From G039029935 sp039029935 (GTDB lineage: Bacteria; Chloroflexota; Anaerolineae; Caldilineales; Caldilineaceae), in assembly GCA_039029935.1 (NCBI GenBank), contig JBCCFC010000576.1:1-8427 (forward strand): a stretch of DNA of 8,427 nucleotides. Reading direction: 5' to 3'. The notes beneath the pieces are model-generated. The model worked only from the letters and a program-made list of their open reading frames with translations. It did no database searches and was not told the origin of the DNA. Of the stretch, positions 1-5,903 are shown in pieces. The first letter of the stretch is position 1; each line of letters starts with the position of its first letter. The translations under genes were made by a program, and so were the position numbers.

Positions 1-231
1 GATGGATTTGCCACCTTATCTGTGCCGACAACGATTATCACAGCCAAGGATGACCCCGTGATTCCTGTGGAGGACTTCTACAAGATTGTTCCACATCCTT
101 TACTGGATATTCAGATTTATGAAACGGGTGGACATGTGGGCTTTATTGACATATTGCCTTGGCGACATTATCTGCCTATCTTTGTGTTAAGAGAACTAGA
201 GGAGAATTCATTACATGAGCAAAAATATTGA
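1..231 (+). CDS. Alpha/beta hydrolase, C-terminal end (partial, YheT/EMB8-like)
   Basis: The last 76 residues of a gene that begins left of the window; the frame is open from base 1. The tail carries AKDDPVIP (residues 15-22 of the visible part), where D18 fits the acid of an alpha/beta hydrolase triad, and GGHVGF (43-48), where H45 fits the triad histidine. This pair and its spacing are typical of the YheT/EMB8 group of hydrolases (COG0429), probably cytosolic esterases of poorly known substrate. The nucleophile serine and oxyanion region lie outside the window, so activity cannot be judged. The stop codon TGA (229-231) lies inside the next gene, a 17-bp overlap that suggests translational coupling with the MttB-like gene. 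Family call is fairly sure; substrate unknown. Confidence 0.8.
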   Translation, partial: DGFATLSVPTTIITAKDDPVIPVEDFYKIVPHPLLDIQIYETGGHVGFIDILPWRHYLPIFVLRELEENSLHEQKY

Positions 232-1762
232 TAGGCAAGCAAAACGAGCACAACGCCGCAATAAACGTATCCAAGATGCGGTCAAGCAGCCACCCTTCCG
301 TCAGCCAATCTACCGCTGGTCGCCACTGGAAATTGCACCCGAAGAGCAGATTGAGCGGATTCACAATGCATCTATGCGTATTCTGGAAGAGATTGGCATC
401 CGTTTTTATGACGATGAAGCATTGAGTCTTTGGGAAGCGGCAGGCGCAAAGGTCAACCACAAGGAGCAACATGTATGGTTGGATCGAGAACTAATCATGG
501 AGTTGGTCAACAAAGCACCCTCCTCGTTTACCATGCGTGCCCGCAACCCTGAACGCAATGTGATCATTGGGGGCAAGAACGCTTGCTTTATGCCTGCTGC
601 GGGAATGGTCTATGTCACCAATACAAAGACGGGTCGTCAACCAGGGTCAGAAGAAACATACATCGAATTATCTAAACTGTTTCATATGAGCAATGTGATC
701 CATTTTGGGGTCATCCAAGCGGTTGCTATGCACGATGTTCCTGTGACGGAGAAGCATCTCAAAATGCGGACACATGGCTATCAACTGAGTGATAAAATTA
801 TTTGGGGTGTTTCACATGGGCGGATTATTTCAGAGGATTGTCTGGATGCAGCGCGCATTATCTTTGACGGTGATATTGAGACAGGTGGCCCCGTGACAGG
901 GGGGATCATCAACGTCAACAGCCCGTTGATTTATGACGACCGCATGTTGGGTGGGTTGATAAGCTATGCCCGTGCGGGACAGCCCAATGTCATCACACCC
1001 TTCATCCTTTCTGGAGCCATGAGCCCAATCACCATTCCGGCGACAATTGCACAGCAAAATGCAGAAGCATTGGCAGGCATCGCGCTCACACAACTTGTTC
1101 GTCCCGGAACTCCTGTCATCTATGGAGGGTTCACCGCCAACATTGACCTGCGTAGTGGCAGCCCAGCCTTTGGCACACCCGAAGGTGCGTGGGCATTGCT
1201 CATTGGCACACAACTCGCACGCTACTACGGCGTACCTTATCGCGGCAGCGGAACGCTGAATACAGCAAATTCACCCGATGCCCAAGCCGCTTATGAGTCT
1301 ATGTGGACGCTCTGGCCTGCGATTCAGGCACACACCAACTTGGTTATTCACGCCGCAGGGTGGCTTGAAGGCGGTTTGACGGTTTCGTATGAGAAGATGA
1401 TCATCGACATGGAAAACTTGGCGATGATGCAATACTTCCTTGAAGATGTGAAGTGGGGTGAGGATGAGTTCCTACTTGACATGATGGCAGAGGTTGGTCC
1501 GGGAGGACATCACTTTGCAACACAGCACACACAGGAAAATTATCGCACAGCCTTCTATGATGGAACATTGGCAGATCGGAGCAACTTTGAGACATGGTAC
1601 GAGGGTGGTCAGCAAGATATTGTGCAGCGCGCCGCCGAACGCTGGCAGATGCTTCTCAATACATATGAAGCACCATATCTTGATGAGGGTAAAAACCAAG
1701 CGTTGGTGGAATTTGTTGAGCGTCGCAGTCGGGAGCTTCAAGGTGTTAGTTTATATGATTAG
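215..1762 (+). CDS. Trimethylamine methyltransferase (MttB) family protein, non-pyrrolysine
   Basis: A 515-residue protein of the MttB/COG5598 family. It has the usual order: a short basic N-terminus (about residues 3-25), the entry helix with RIHNASMRILEEIG (48-61), a TIM-barrel-like body, and the C-terminal GGHHFATQHT region (430-439). Known members move a methyl group from trimethylamine (pyrrolysine enzymes) or from quaternary amines such as glycine betaine (non-pyrrolysine enzymes) to a corrinoid protein. Here no in-frame TAG interrupts the conserved segment near 343-360 (YRGSG...DAQAAYE), so this is the non-pyrrolysine branch and its substrate cannot be named. Length fits the family. 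The ATG at 215 has AGGAG at 200-204, ten bases upstream. The gene ends in TAG. It overlaps the upstream hydrolase and precedes a GNAT gene by 16 bp. No corrinoid protein or activase gene is visible. Confidence 0.9.
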   Translation: MSKNIDRQAKRAQRRNKRIQDAVKQPPFRQPIYRWSPLEIAPEEQIERIHNASMRILEEIGIRFYDDEALSLWEAAGAKVNHKEQHVWLDRELIMELVNKAPSSFTMRARNPERNVIIGGKNACFMPAAGMVYVTNTKTGRQPGSEETYIELSKLFHMSNVIHFGVIQAVAMHDVPVTEKHLKMRTHGYQLSDKIIWGVSHGRIISEDCLDAARIIFDGDIETGGPVTGGIINVNSPLIYDDRMLGGLISYARAGQPNVITPFILSGAMSPITIPATIAQQNAEALAGIALTQLVRPGTPVIYGGFTANIDLRSGSPAFGTPEGAWALLIGTQLARYYGVPYRGSGTLNTANSPDAQAAYESMWTLWPAIQAHTNLVIHAAGWLEGGLTVSYEKMIIDMENLAMMQYFLEDVKWGEDEFLLDMMAEVGPGGHHFATQHTQENYRTAFYDGTLADRSNFETWYEGGQQDIVQRAAERWQMLLNTYEAPYLDEGKNQALVEFVERRSRELQGVSLYD

Positions 1763-1778
1763 GGAAGGATAATCAATC

Positions 1779-2546
1779 ATGAACCAAATCAACGCAGCTC
1801 AAATCACACCCGTTTTTAAATCACTCTTTCGCAGCGATGATCCACAACCTGTCCGCTGTTTCACGGTACTCGAAGGGAGCAACCCAGGCAACATCTTTGT
1901 TGATGATATTGACAATCCAACGTGGGGCTTGGTGCAGGAAACCTATGACAACACAATCTATCTGGGGGGTGACGTGGACCCTGATTCGATAGCAACGCTG
2001 ATTGAACAGTTGAAAGAGACAGGCCCACTGGCGATTGGGCTATGGCCGGGTGATCCACGGAGTGCTTTGCTGCCGCCTGCACCGTTATATGGACATACGG
2101 TGTTGGAGTTTTATGACCGTCCTGTTGGCGAAAGACTAGAACCATTATTGAATGCTGTGCCAGAAGGCTGTGAAGTGCGGCGGATGGACCGTGATCTGAT
2201 CATGCGTAGCGAGTGGGGGCCGGATGATGTGGCCTATGCGGGTGGGCTGGACCAGTGGGAAGCGAAATGCATTGGTTATTGTCTGTTGCGTGACGATAAG
2301 ATTATGTCTGAAGCAACCGTCGGGCCGGGCGCATTAGGACTGCGTGAGCCAGGTGTCTTTACACAGGAAGCACATCGTGGCAATGGTTATGGAACCATCG
2401 TAATGGCCCATCTGGTGCAAGAGATTGAAGCCATGGGTGAGCAAACGTTTTGGAATTGTACAGAATCGAATGTGGCCTCAGCCAGTATCGCGCGTAAATT
2501 GGGGTATCGGGTTGAGAAATCATATAAACTTGTTGGCTGGTCATAA
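1779..2546 (+). CDS. GNAT-family N-acetyltransferase
   Basis: A 255-residue protein whose C-terminal half is a GNAT acyl-CoA-binding fold. The pyrophosphate-binding motif A is EAHRGNGYGT (197-206), with R200, G201, G203 and G205 in the R-x-x-G-x-G/A pattern. Later comes WNCTESNVASASIARKLGY (225-243), the conserved WxC..N..S...A.KLGY block of the GNAT_acetyltran-type group (PF12746-like). The N-terminal 110 residues show no motif I recognise and probably form the substrate-side domain. It should transfer an acetyl group from acetyl-CoA to an amine in the cytosol; the acceptor is unknown. The ATG at 1779 is preceded by AGGGAAGGA (1761-1769). It is the last gene of the left operon and converges with the toxin gene 50 bp away. 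Fold call is secure; function is open. Confidence 0.85.
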   Translation: MNQINAAQITPVFKSLFRSDDPQPVRCFTVLEGSNPGNIFVDDIDNPTWGLVQETYDNTIYLGGDVDPDSIATLIEQLKETGPLAIGLWPGDPRSALLPPAPLYGHTVLEFYDRPVGERLEPLLNAVPEGCEVRRMDRDLIMRSEWGPDDVAYAGGLDQWEAKCIGYCLLRDDKIMSEATVGPGALGLREPGVFTQEAHRGNGYGTIVMAHLVQEIEAMGEQTFWNCTESNVASASIARKLGYRVEKSYKLVGWS

Positions 2547-2596
2547 CGAGTAATCAGACAGCTCTGTAAAAACATGAATCTGCCCACGAAGAAACT
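2547..2596. other. Convergent intergenic gap, no clear terminator
   Basis: Fifty bases between the stop codons of the GNAT gene (plus) and the toxin gene (minus). The only fold is a four-base CAGA/TCTG pairing followed by TAAAAA, too weak to call a terminator. The two transcripts may run into each other's 3' ends. Confidence 0.4.
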
Positions 2597-2857
2597 TTAC
2601 TCATAATGGTATCGGCAAGCAATAATAATGATGTCATCATCTGTGACAGTATAAACAAGCCGATGTTCATTATCAATTCTGCGTGACCAATAACCTTGTA
2701 GTTGATGACGTAACGGCTCTGGCTTCCCCATCCCCGTAAATGGGTTTCGTTGGATATCTTTAATAAGACGCACAATACGGGTATGTATTTTTTTGTTGAG
2801 TTTGACCCAATTTGTGAAATCTTCAAATGCACTGCCTTCGAATACAACGCGCTTCAT
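2597..2857 (-). CDS. yoeB: YoeB-family toxin (mRNA interferase) of a toxin-antitoxin pair
   Basis: An 86-residue protein aligning by eye over its full length with E. coli YoeB (84 residues). The C-terminal half is nearly the family consensus: GKPEPLRHQL (44-53), YWSRRI (56-61), EHRLVY (64-69) and the terminal CRYHY (81-85). By position, E47, R66 and H84 match the YoeB catalytic residues E46, R65 and H83, with Y85 next to the last, so the enzyme appears intact. YoeB binds the ribosomal A site and cuts mRNA there. Its start codon overlaps the antitoxin stop in an ATGA (2854-2857), and only a poor ribosome site precedes it, so translation is probably coupled to the antitoxin. It should be harmless while bound by the antitoxin and active after antitoxin loss. 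The call is very secure. Confidence 0.95.
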   Translation of the reverse strand: MKRVVFEGSAFEDFTNWVKLNKKIHTRIVRLIKDIQRNPFTGMGKPEPLRHQLQGYWSRRIDNEHRLVYTVTDDDIIIIACRYHYE

Positions 2858-3132
2858 GAGACTACATCCATTGCTGTTTCTTCGAGACTATCAAAATCGA
2901 ATTCCATAAGATTTCTTCCACGCTCGACATTCTCAATTGCAGCAAATAATCTCTGTTGATTTGCTTTGGACTGCAACAAGTAATCAGTTTCATCAGTTGT
3001 TTCTGTCTCATTGGGAATTTCATCAACTTCACCAACAATAATCTGAAGTTTTTTACCTTCAAATAACACTTTTAAAGAGTCTAAAAACGAATAATTTAAC
3101 TCATCTGCACTCATATGATAAACACTGTACAT
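2854..3132 (-). CDS. Antitoxin of the YoeB pair, YefM-like tail with atypical N-terminus
   Basis: A 92-residue acidic protein directly upstream of the toxin and overlapping it by 4 bp. Its C-terminal part, DYLLQSKANQQRL and following helix, matches the YefM toxin-neutralising tail (E. coli: AYLLRSPANARRL). The N-terminal half, containing MSADELNYSFLDSLK, lacks the usual Phd/YefM opening (SEARQNL...VLMSLEEY). It resembles instead a short antitoxin type, with DELN...F..SLK..F, known to me mainly from cyanobacterial and similar genomes. Between VGEVDE and DETDYLL there is a run, IPNETETT, that looks like a small internal expansion. An upstream GTG at 3138 would extend the frame by two residues, but it overlaps the Shine-Dalgarno AAGGAG (3138-3143), so the ATG at 3132 is preferred. 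It should bind YoeB and repress its own promoter; DNA binding by this N-terminus is inferred. Confidence 0.85.
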   Translation of the reverse strand: MYSVYHMSADELNYSFLDSLKVLFEGKKLQIIVGEVDEIPNETETTDETDYLLQSKANQQRLFAAIENVERGRNLMEFDFDSLEETAMDVVS

Positions 3133-3137
3133 ATACA

Positions 3138-3143
3138 CTCCTT
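3138..3143 (-). promoter_or_regulatory. Ribosome binding site that sets the antitoxin start
   Basis: On the minus strand this reads AAGGAG, five bases before the ATG at 3132. Its last G is also the first base of the competing GTG codon at 3138, which rules that codon out as the main start. Confidence 0.65.
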
Positions 3144-3167
3144 TTCAAATTATATTAACTTAAAGTC

Positions 3168-3194
3168 ATCTATACCTAGCAATGTATTATAGAT
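3168..3194. promoter_or_regulatory. Inverted repeat, probable operator of the toxin-antitoxin promoter
   Basis: Two perfect 7-base arms, ATCTATA (3168-3174) and TATAGAT (3188-3194), with 13 bases between them and centres 20 bp apart, about two helical turns. The distal arm overlaps the minus-strand -10 box (3186-3191). That geometry suits a dimeric repressor blocking RNA polymerase, as expected for an autoregulated toxin-antitoxin operon. The role is inferred from position; AT-rich arms could arise by chance. Confidence 0.4.
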
Positions 3195-3214
3195 GAGCAT
3201 TCGTCTTTAATCAA
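3186..3214 (-). promoter_or_regulatory. Sigma70-type promoter for the toxin-antitoxin operon
   Basis: Reading the minus strand, TTGATT (3214-3209) and a perfect TATAAT (3191-3186) are separated by exactly 17 bases. The -10 box lies 53 bases upstream of the antitoxin ATG, leaving a short untranslated leader that holds the proximal arm of the inverted repeat. Confidence 0.6.
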
Positions 3215-3234
3215 ATATGGTCATCATAACTTGG

Positions 3235-3264
3235 TTGACAACAACCATGCTCTTAAACTATACT
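3235..3264 (+). promoter_or_regulatory. Sigma70-type promoter for the propeller-sulfatase operon
   Basis: A perfect TTGACA (3235-3240) and TATACT (3259-3264) are separated by 18 bases, about 70 bp upstream of the propeller gene. The -10 box lies in the first copy of a 24-bp tandem repeat, so a second TATACT occurs at 3283-3288 without a good -35 at the right distance. It is arranged divergently to the toxin-antitoxin promoter, with about 20 bp between the two -35 boxes, so one could affect the other. Confidence 0.55.
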
Positions 3265-3296
3265 CCAACCATGCTCTTAAACTATACTCCAACCAT
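3243..3296. repeat. 24-bp tandem direct repeat, 2.25 copies
   Basis: Copies at 3243-3266 and 3267-3290 are identical; a third starts at 3291 and matches for six bases (AACCAT) before diverging. Each full unit contains CTTAAACTATACTCC, including a TATACT -10-like box. It looks like a local slippage duplication inside the promoter region rather than a mobile element. Confidence 0.9.
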
Positions 3297-3334
3297 TCTT
3301 TATAAATCTATTTTGGAACCAAAGGAAAACAAGA

Positions 3335-4300
3335 ATGAACCAGTTATCAAGAGGCGGTGCGGCACTCCCCTTTGAACTCTTTGCCAGTTTTGAACGCATC
3401 CCAACAGGCAACCCTGTTTTCTATTGTGAACCGCCAGAGTGGGCCGCCGCGGCTCATGCCATTGTCGTGGACGATACGGTGCATTATCTGTGGGCGAGAC
3501 GCCGTGTAGATAACTATTGGGTGTTGATGCATAGCACTGCCCCAACGAGTGATCCCACGGCTGTAACACATGACCCTAGAAATCCGGTCTTGCTACCCTC
3601 GACCGAGGCGGAATTTGACAATTTCGCAGTTGAATATCCGTTCCCCTTTTGGAACCCAATCGACCAGCGATTTTATGCCTATTATTTGGGACGACAATTG
3701 CGACCACCCAAGCAAACCGGGCTACTGGTCAGCAATGGTGCCGACTTTGGTGACTGGACCCGTGTCAGTCCAACACCCGTGATTTCAGTTGAGCCAGATT
3801 CATTTGACTATGAACTAAAAGGTTCATCTCATCCATCGGTAGCCGTTGTTGATGATACCATCCATATCCTCTACACAGGCGAGTCCGCTGGCAATCCTGT
3901 CATCTGCCACGCCACCGCACCGCTCGACAACCCTGCCGCTGTCACCAAGAACCCCGCCAATCCCATCTTTACTAGCTCTGGTGAAGCATGGGATGCTCAG
4001 GGAGTGCGTGAGGCGGAACTCTTCAAGGGACCTGAGTATTTTCATATTTTCTACGGTGGCCGCGATGGTAGCCAAAAAGATGGCGTTTGGCGCGCCGGAC
4101 ATGTGCGAACGCGTGACTTCCATACGTTTGAGGCCAATCCACACAACCCTATCTTCACACCATCAACCGACCGTTCACAGTGGGATTGTGATGGTATTCT
4201 CACACCACAGGTGTTTGAGGCTGGTGGCTCGTACTATATGCTTTACGCGGGTATGAAGGGGCGTGAGTGGCAATCAGGGTTAGCAAAGGTAAGCCAGTAA
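3335..4300 (+). CDS. Five-bladed beta-propeller glycoside hydrolase-like protein (GH43/GH32/GH130 style)
   Basis: A 321-residue protein built from repeating propeller blades. The recurring blade pattern is N-P-[IV]-[FL] followed by an acidic patch and then an aromatic strand: NPVFYCEPPEW (26-36), NPVLLPS (83-89), NPIFTSSGEAWD (209-220) and NPIFTPSTDRSQWDCDG (271-287), each followed by strands such as HILYTGE, FHIFYGG and YYMLYAG. This is the architecture of GH43/GH32/GH130-type glycosidases and phosphorylases. Acidic residues that could line the active site include E100, E159, E226, D284 and D286, but the catalytic set cannot be fixed by eye. No signal peptide is seen, so it should act in the cytosol. 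The ATG at 3335 has AAAGGA at 3321-3326. The sulfatase gene follows at once, suggesting joint action on a sulfated sugar; that link is inferred. Exact family and activity are uncertain. Confidence 0.75.
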   Translation: MNQLSRGGAALPFELFASFERIPTGNPVFYCEPPEWAAAAHAIVVDDTVHYLWARRRVDNYWVLMHSTAPTSDPTAVTHDPRNPVLLPSTEAEFDNFAVEYPFPFWNPIDQRFYAYYLGRQLRPPKQTGLLVSNGADFGDWTRVSPTPVISVEPDSFDYELKGSSHPSVAVVDDTIHILYTGESAGNPVICHATAPLDNPAAVTKNPANPIFTSSGEAWDAQGVREAELFKGPEYFHIFYGGRDGSQKDGVWRAGHVRTRDFHTFEANPHNPIFTPSTDRSQWDCDGILTPQVFEAGGSYYMLYAGMKGREWQSGLAKVSQ

Positions 4301-4314
4301 ATCAGAAGTTTCGA

Positions 4315-4320
4315 TGAGGA
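4315..4320 (+). promoter_or_regulatory. Ribosome binding site that sets the sulfatase start
   Basis: TGAGGA lies five bases before the ATG at 4326. It overlaps an in-frame ATG at 4314, whose own upstream region offers only AGAAG, so the downstream ATG is the more likely start. Confidence 0.6.
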
Positions 4321-4325
4321 AAATT

Positions 4326-5792
4326 ATGAAACCAAACATTCTTTTTATCTGCACAGACCAGCAACGCTATGACATGCTCAGTTGCTATGGAAACCCACAT
4401 ATCCACACACCCACCATCGACAGCCTTGCCGAAACAGGTGTCCTCTTTGAGCAATGCTATGTCCAAAATCCTGTGTGCGCACCATCACGGGCGAGCTTGT
4501 TGACGGGGCGTTATCCCCATGCACATGGGCTTTGGGGCAACGGGGTTTCGCTGCCTGCGCATGAGCAACTCTTTACCCGTGCGTTGGCCGACGATGGCTA
4601 TGATTGCGGCATGATCGGCAAATGGCATCAGTCCGCCTGTCATGGTGGTCGCACCGAGCCACGCCTGGATGATGGCTTTCGCTTCTATCAGTGGGCGCAT
4701 GATCCCACACATGGATCACCAGAAAATAAGTACCATCGCTGGCTAGAGAAGCATCACCCAGAACGCTACGCAGAGGCATCGGCCAATGGCTTTGGACGCA
4801 CAGGGCATGTCACGGTGGCCTTTGACACGATGCCCACCGAGGCGCACTACAGCCATTGGGTCGCAGAGATGGCAATCGACTTTTTGAACGAGCAGACCGC
4901 CAATGACGGTGAACAGCCCTTTTTTCTTTGGGCCAACTTCTATGATCCGCACCATCCCTTTGTGGCTCCCCAAGAATACATTGACCGTGTAGATCGCGAT
5001 GCGCTACCGCGACCCATCGGCTATGACCAACCCGGCGAACTTGATTCCAAGCCAGAGGTGCTACGCCAAGCATCGGCCAAAAGCTACGGAGGCATTGCCA
5101 AAGGGTTCCTCGAATACACTGAGGATGAGGTGCAGGATGCGATTGCGGCCAACTATGCAATGGTGATGCTGATTGATGATGAGATTAAACGCATTTTGGC
5201 AACGTTGGAAGCGTTGGGATTGCGAGAGAATACGCTGATTATCTTCACCAGCGATCATGGTGAGATGCAGGGGGACCACCATCTCTTTCTCAAGGGACCG
5301 ATGATGTATGATCCAGCCGTGCGCGTCCCGTTGATTCTGCATTGGCCCGGCGTGTTGCCAGAGGGTGAGCGACGTAGTGACGTGGTTCAGTGGATCGATC
5401 TTTGCCCGACCATGTTGGATGCGGCGAACTTGCCACCGCTGCCGCGCAACCAAGCGCAGAGTCTGCTGCCATTGGCAAGAGGCAATGATGATGCGGAAGC
5501 GCGCGGCTGGGCGATCTGCGAGTATCGAGACAGTGGACATCCCTATGATCCGGCGGTCCACACGACCATGTTGCGCCATGACCGCTACAAGCTCATCGTC
5601 TTTCACGGTGATCCCGCCACAGCACGCAAACGCACAGGTGAACTTTATGACTTGGAGGCAGACCCAAATGAGTTGGTCAATCTGTGGAATAACGCCGAGT
5701 ATATCCAACTGCGGCTTGAGTTGCAGGAGATGCTCTTGGACGTACTCGTAGCGACAGAGGATCGGTCGCAGCCACGTGAAGCGTATTGGTAG
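4326..5792 (+). CDS. Sulfatase (type I, formylglycine-dependent)
   Basis: A 488-residue alkaline-phosphatase-fold sulfatase. Numbered from the ATG at 4326, it has the opening metal-ligand motif TDQQ (D11), the signature CAPSR (51-55) followed by ASLLTGRYP, where C51 should be oxidised to formylglycine, GKWH (98-101), DPHHP (207-211), FTSDHG (307-312, metal ligands D310 and H311) and LKGPM (323-327, K324). All main active-site motifs are present, so it is probably active and splits a sulfate ester. The C-terminal ELYDLEADPNE block is also typical of the family. No signal peptide is seen, which points to a cytosolic substrate and to cytosolic maturation by a formylglycine-generating enzyme encoded elsewhere. 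Starting at 4314 instead would add four residues. It follows the propeller gene by 25 bp, likely one transcript. Substrate unknown: sulfated sugar fits the neighbour; a choline-sulfate-like ester is possible but unsupported. Confidence 0.92.
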   Translation: MKPNILFICTDQQRYDMLSCYGNPHIHTPTIDSLAETGVLFEQCYVQNPVCAPSRASLLTGRYPHAHGLWGNGVSLPAHEQLFTRALADDGYDCGMIGKWHQSACHGGRTEPRLDDGFRFYQWAHDPTHGSPENKYHRWLEKHHPERYAEASANGFGRTGHVTVAFDTMPTEAHYSHWVAEMAIDFLNEQTANDGEQPFFLWANFYDPHHPFVAPQEYIDRVDRDALPRPIGYDQPGELDSKPEVLRQASAKSYGGIAKGFLEYTEDEVQDAIAANYAMVMLIDDEIKRILATLEALGLRENTLIIFTSDHGEMQGDHHLFLKGPMMYDPAVRVPLILHWPGVLPEGERRSDVVQWIDLCPTMLDAANLPPLPRNQAQSLLPLARGNDDAEARGWAICEYRDSGHPYDPAVHTTMLRHDRYKLIVFHGDPATARKRTGELYDLEADPNELVNLWNNAEYIQLRLELQEMLLDVLVATEDRSQPREAYW

Positions 5793-5832
5793 GCAGTTAT
5801 GACTCCGCTACAAAAAGGATAAACTGGCTTAG

Positions 5833-5891
5833 AAGTCCGACTTCTGTAGAATTTGGCGATTTCTACTACTGGTCAGAAGTCGGACTTTTTT
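5833..5891 (+). terminator. Strong intrinsic terminator with nested hairpin
   Basis: A perfect 14-bp stem pairs AAGTCCGACTTCTG (5833-5846) with its complement at 5874-5887, followed by a run of six T (5886-5891). The loop can form a second short stem, TAGAA (5847-5851) with TTCTA (5861-5865). It lies 40 bp after the sulfatase stop and should end that transcript. On the minus strand, after copA, the hairpin is the same but the trailing bases are not U-rich, so termination there would be weaker. Each arm is itself a near-palindrome (AGAAGTC-C-GACTTCT at 5831-5845). Confidence 0.85.
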
Positions 5892-5903
5892 CAGCAGAGT
5901 CAA

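Noticed and set aside
1760..1830. TAG at the end of the MttB-like gene as a pyrrolysine codon
   Set aside because: The protein is already full length at this TAG, and read-through would add under 20 codons before TAA and run into the next gene.
2555..2580. Possible terminator after the GNAT gene
   Set aside because: The stem is only four base pairs, and the following run is A-rich, not T-rich.
3126..3131. TGTACA, the core of the E. coli yefM-yoeB operator, at the antitoxin start
   Set aside because: A single six-base match inside the coding start, downstream of the ribosome site and with no flanking symmetry; likely chance.
3149..3154. A second minus-strand TATAAT close to the antitoxin start
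   Set aside because: It would start transcription about at the ribosome site and has no matching -35 box.
3243..3296. Tandem repeat as a CRISPR array
   Set aside because: The copies abut with no spacers, and no cas gene is present.
5061..5708. A 215-codon open frame on the minus strand inside the sulfatase gene
   Set aside because: It lies wholly opposite a sulfatase with all family motifs, and its protein has no recognisable domain; it is a coding shadow.
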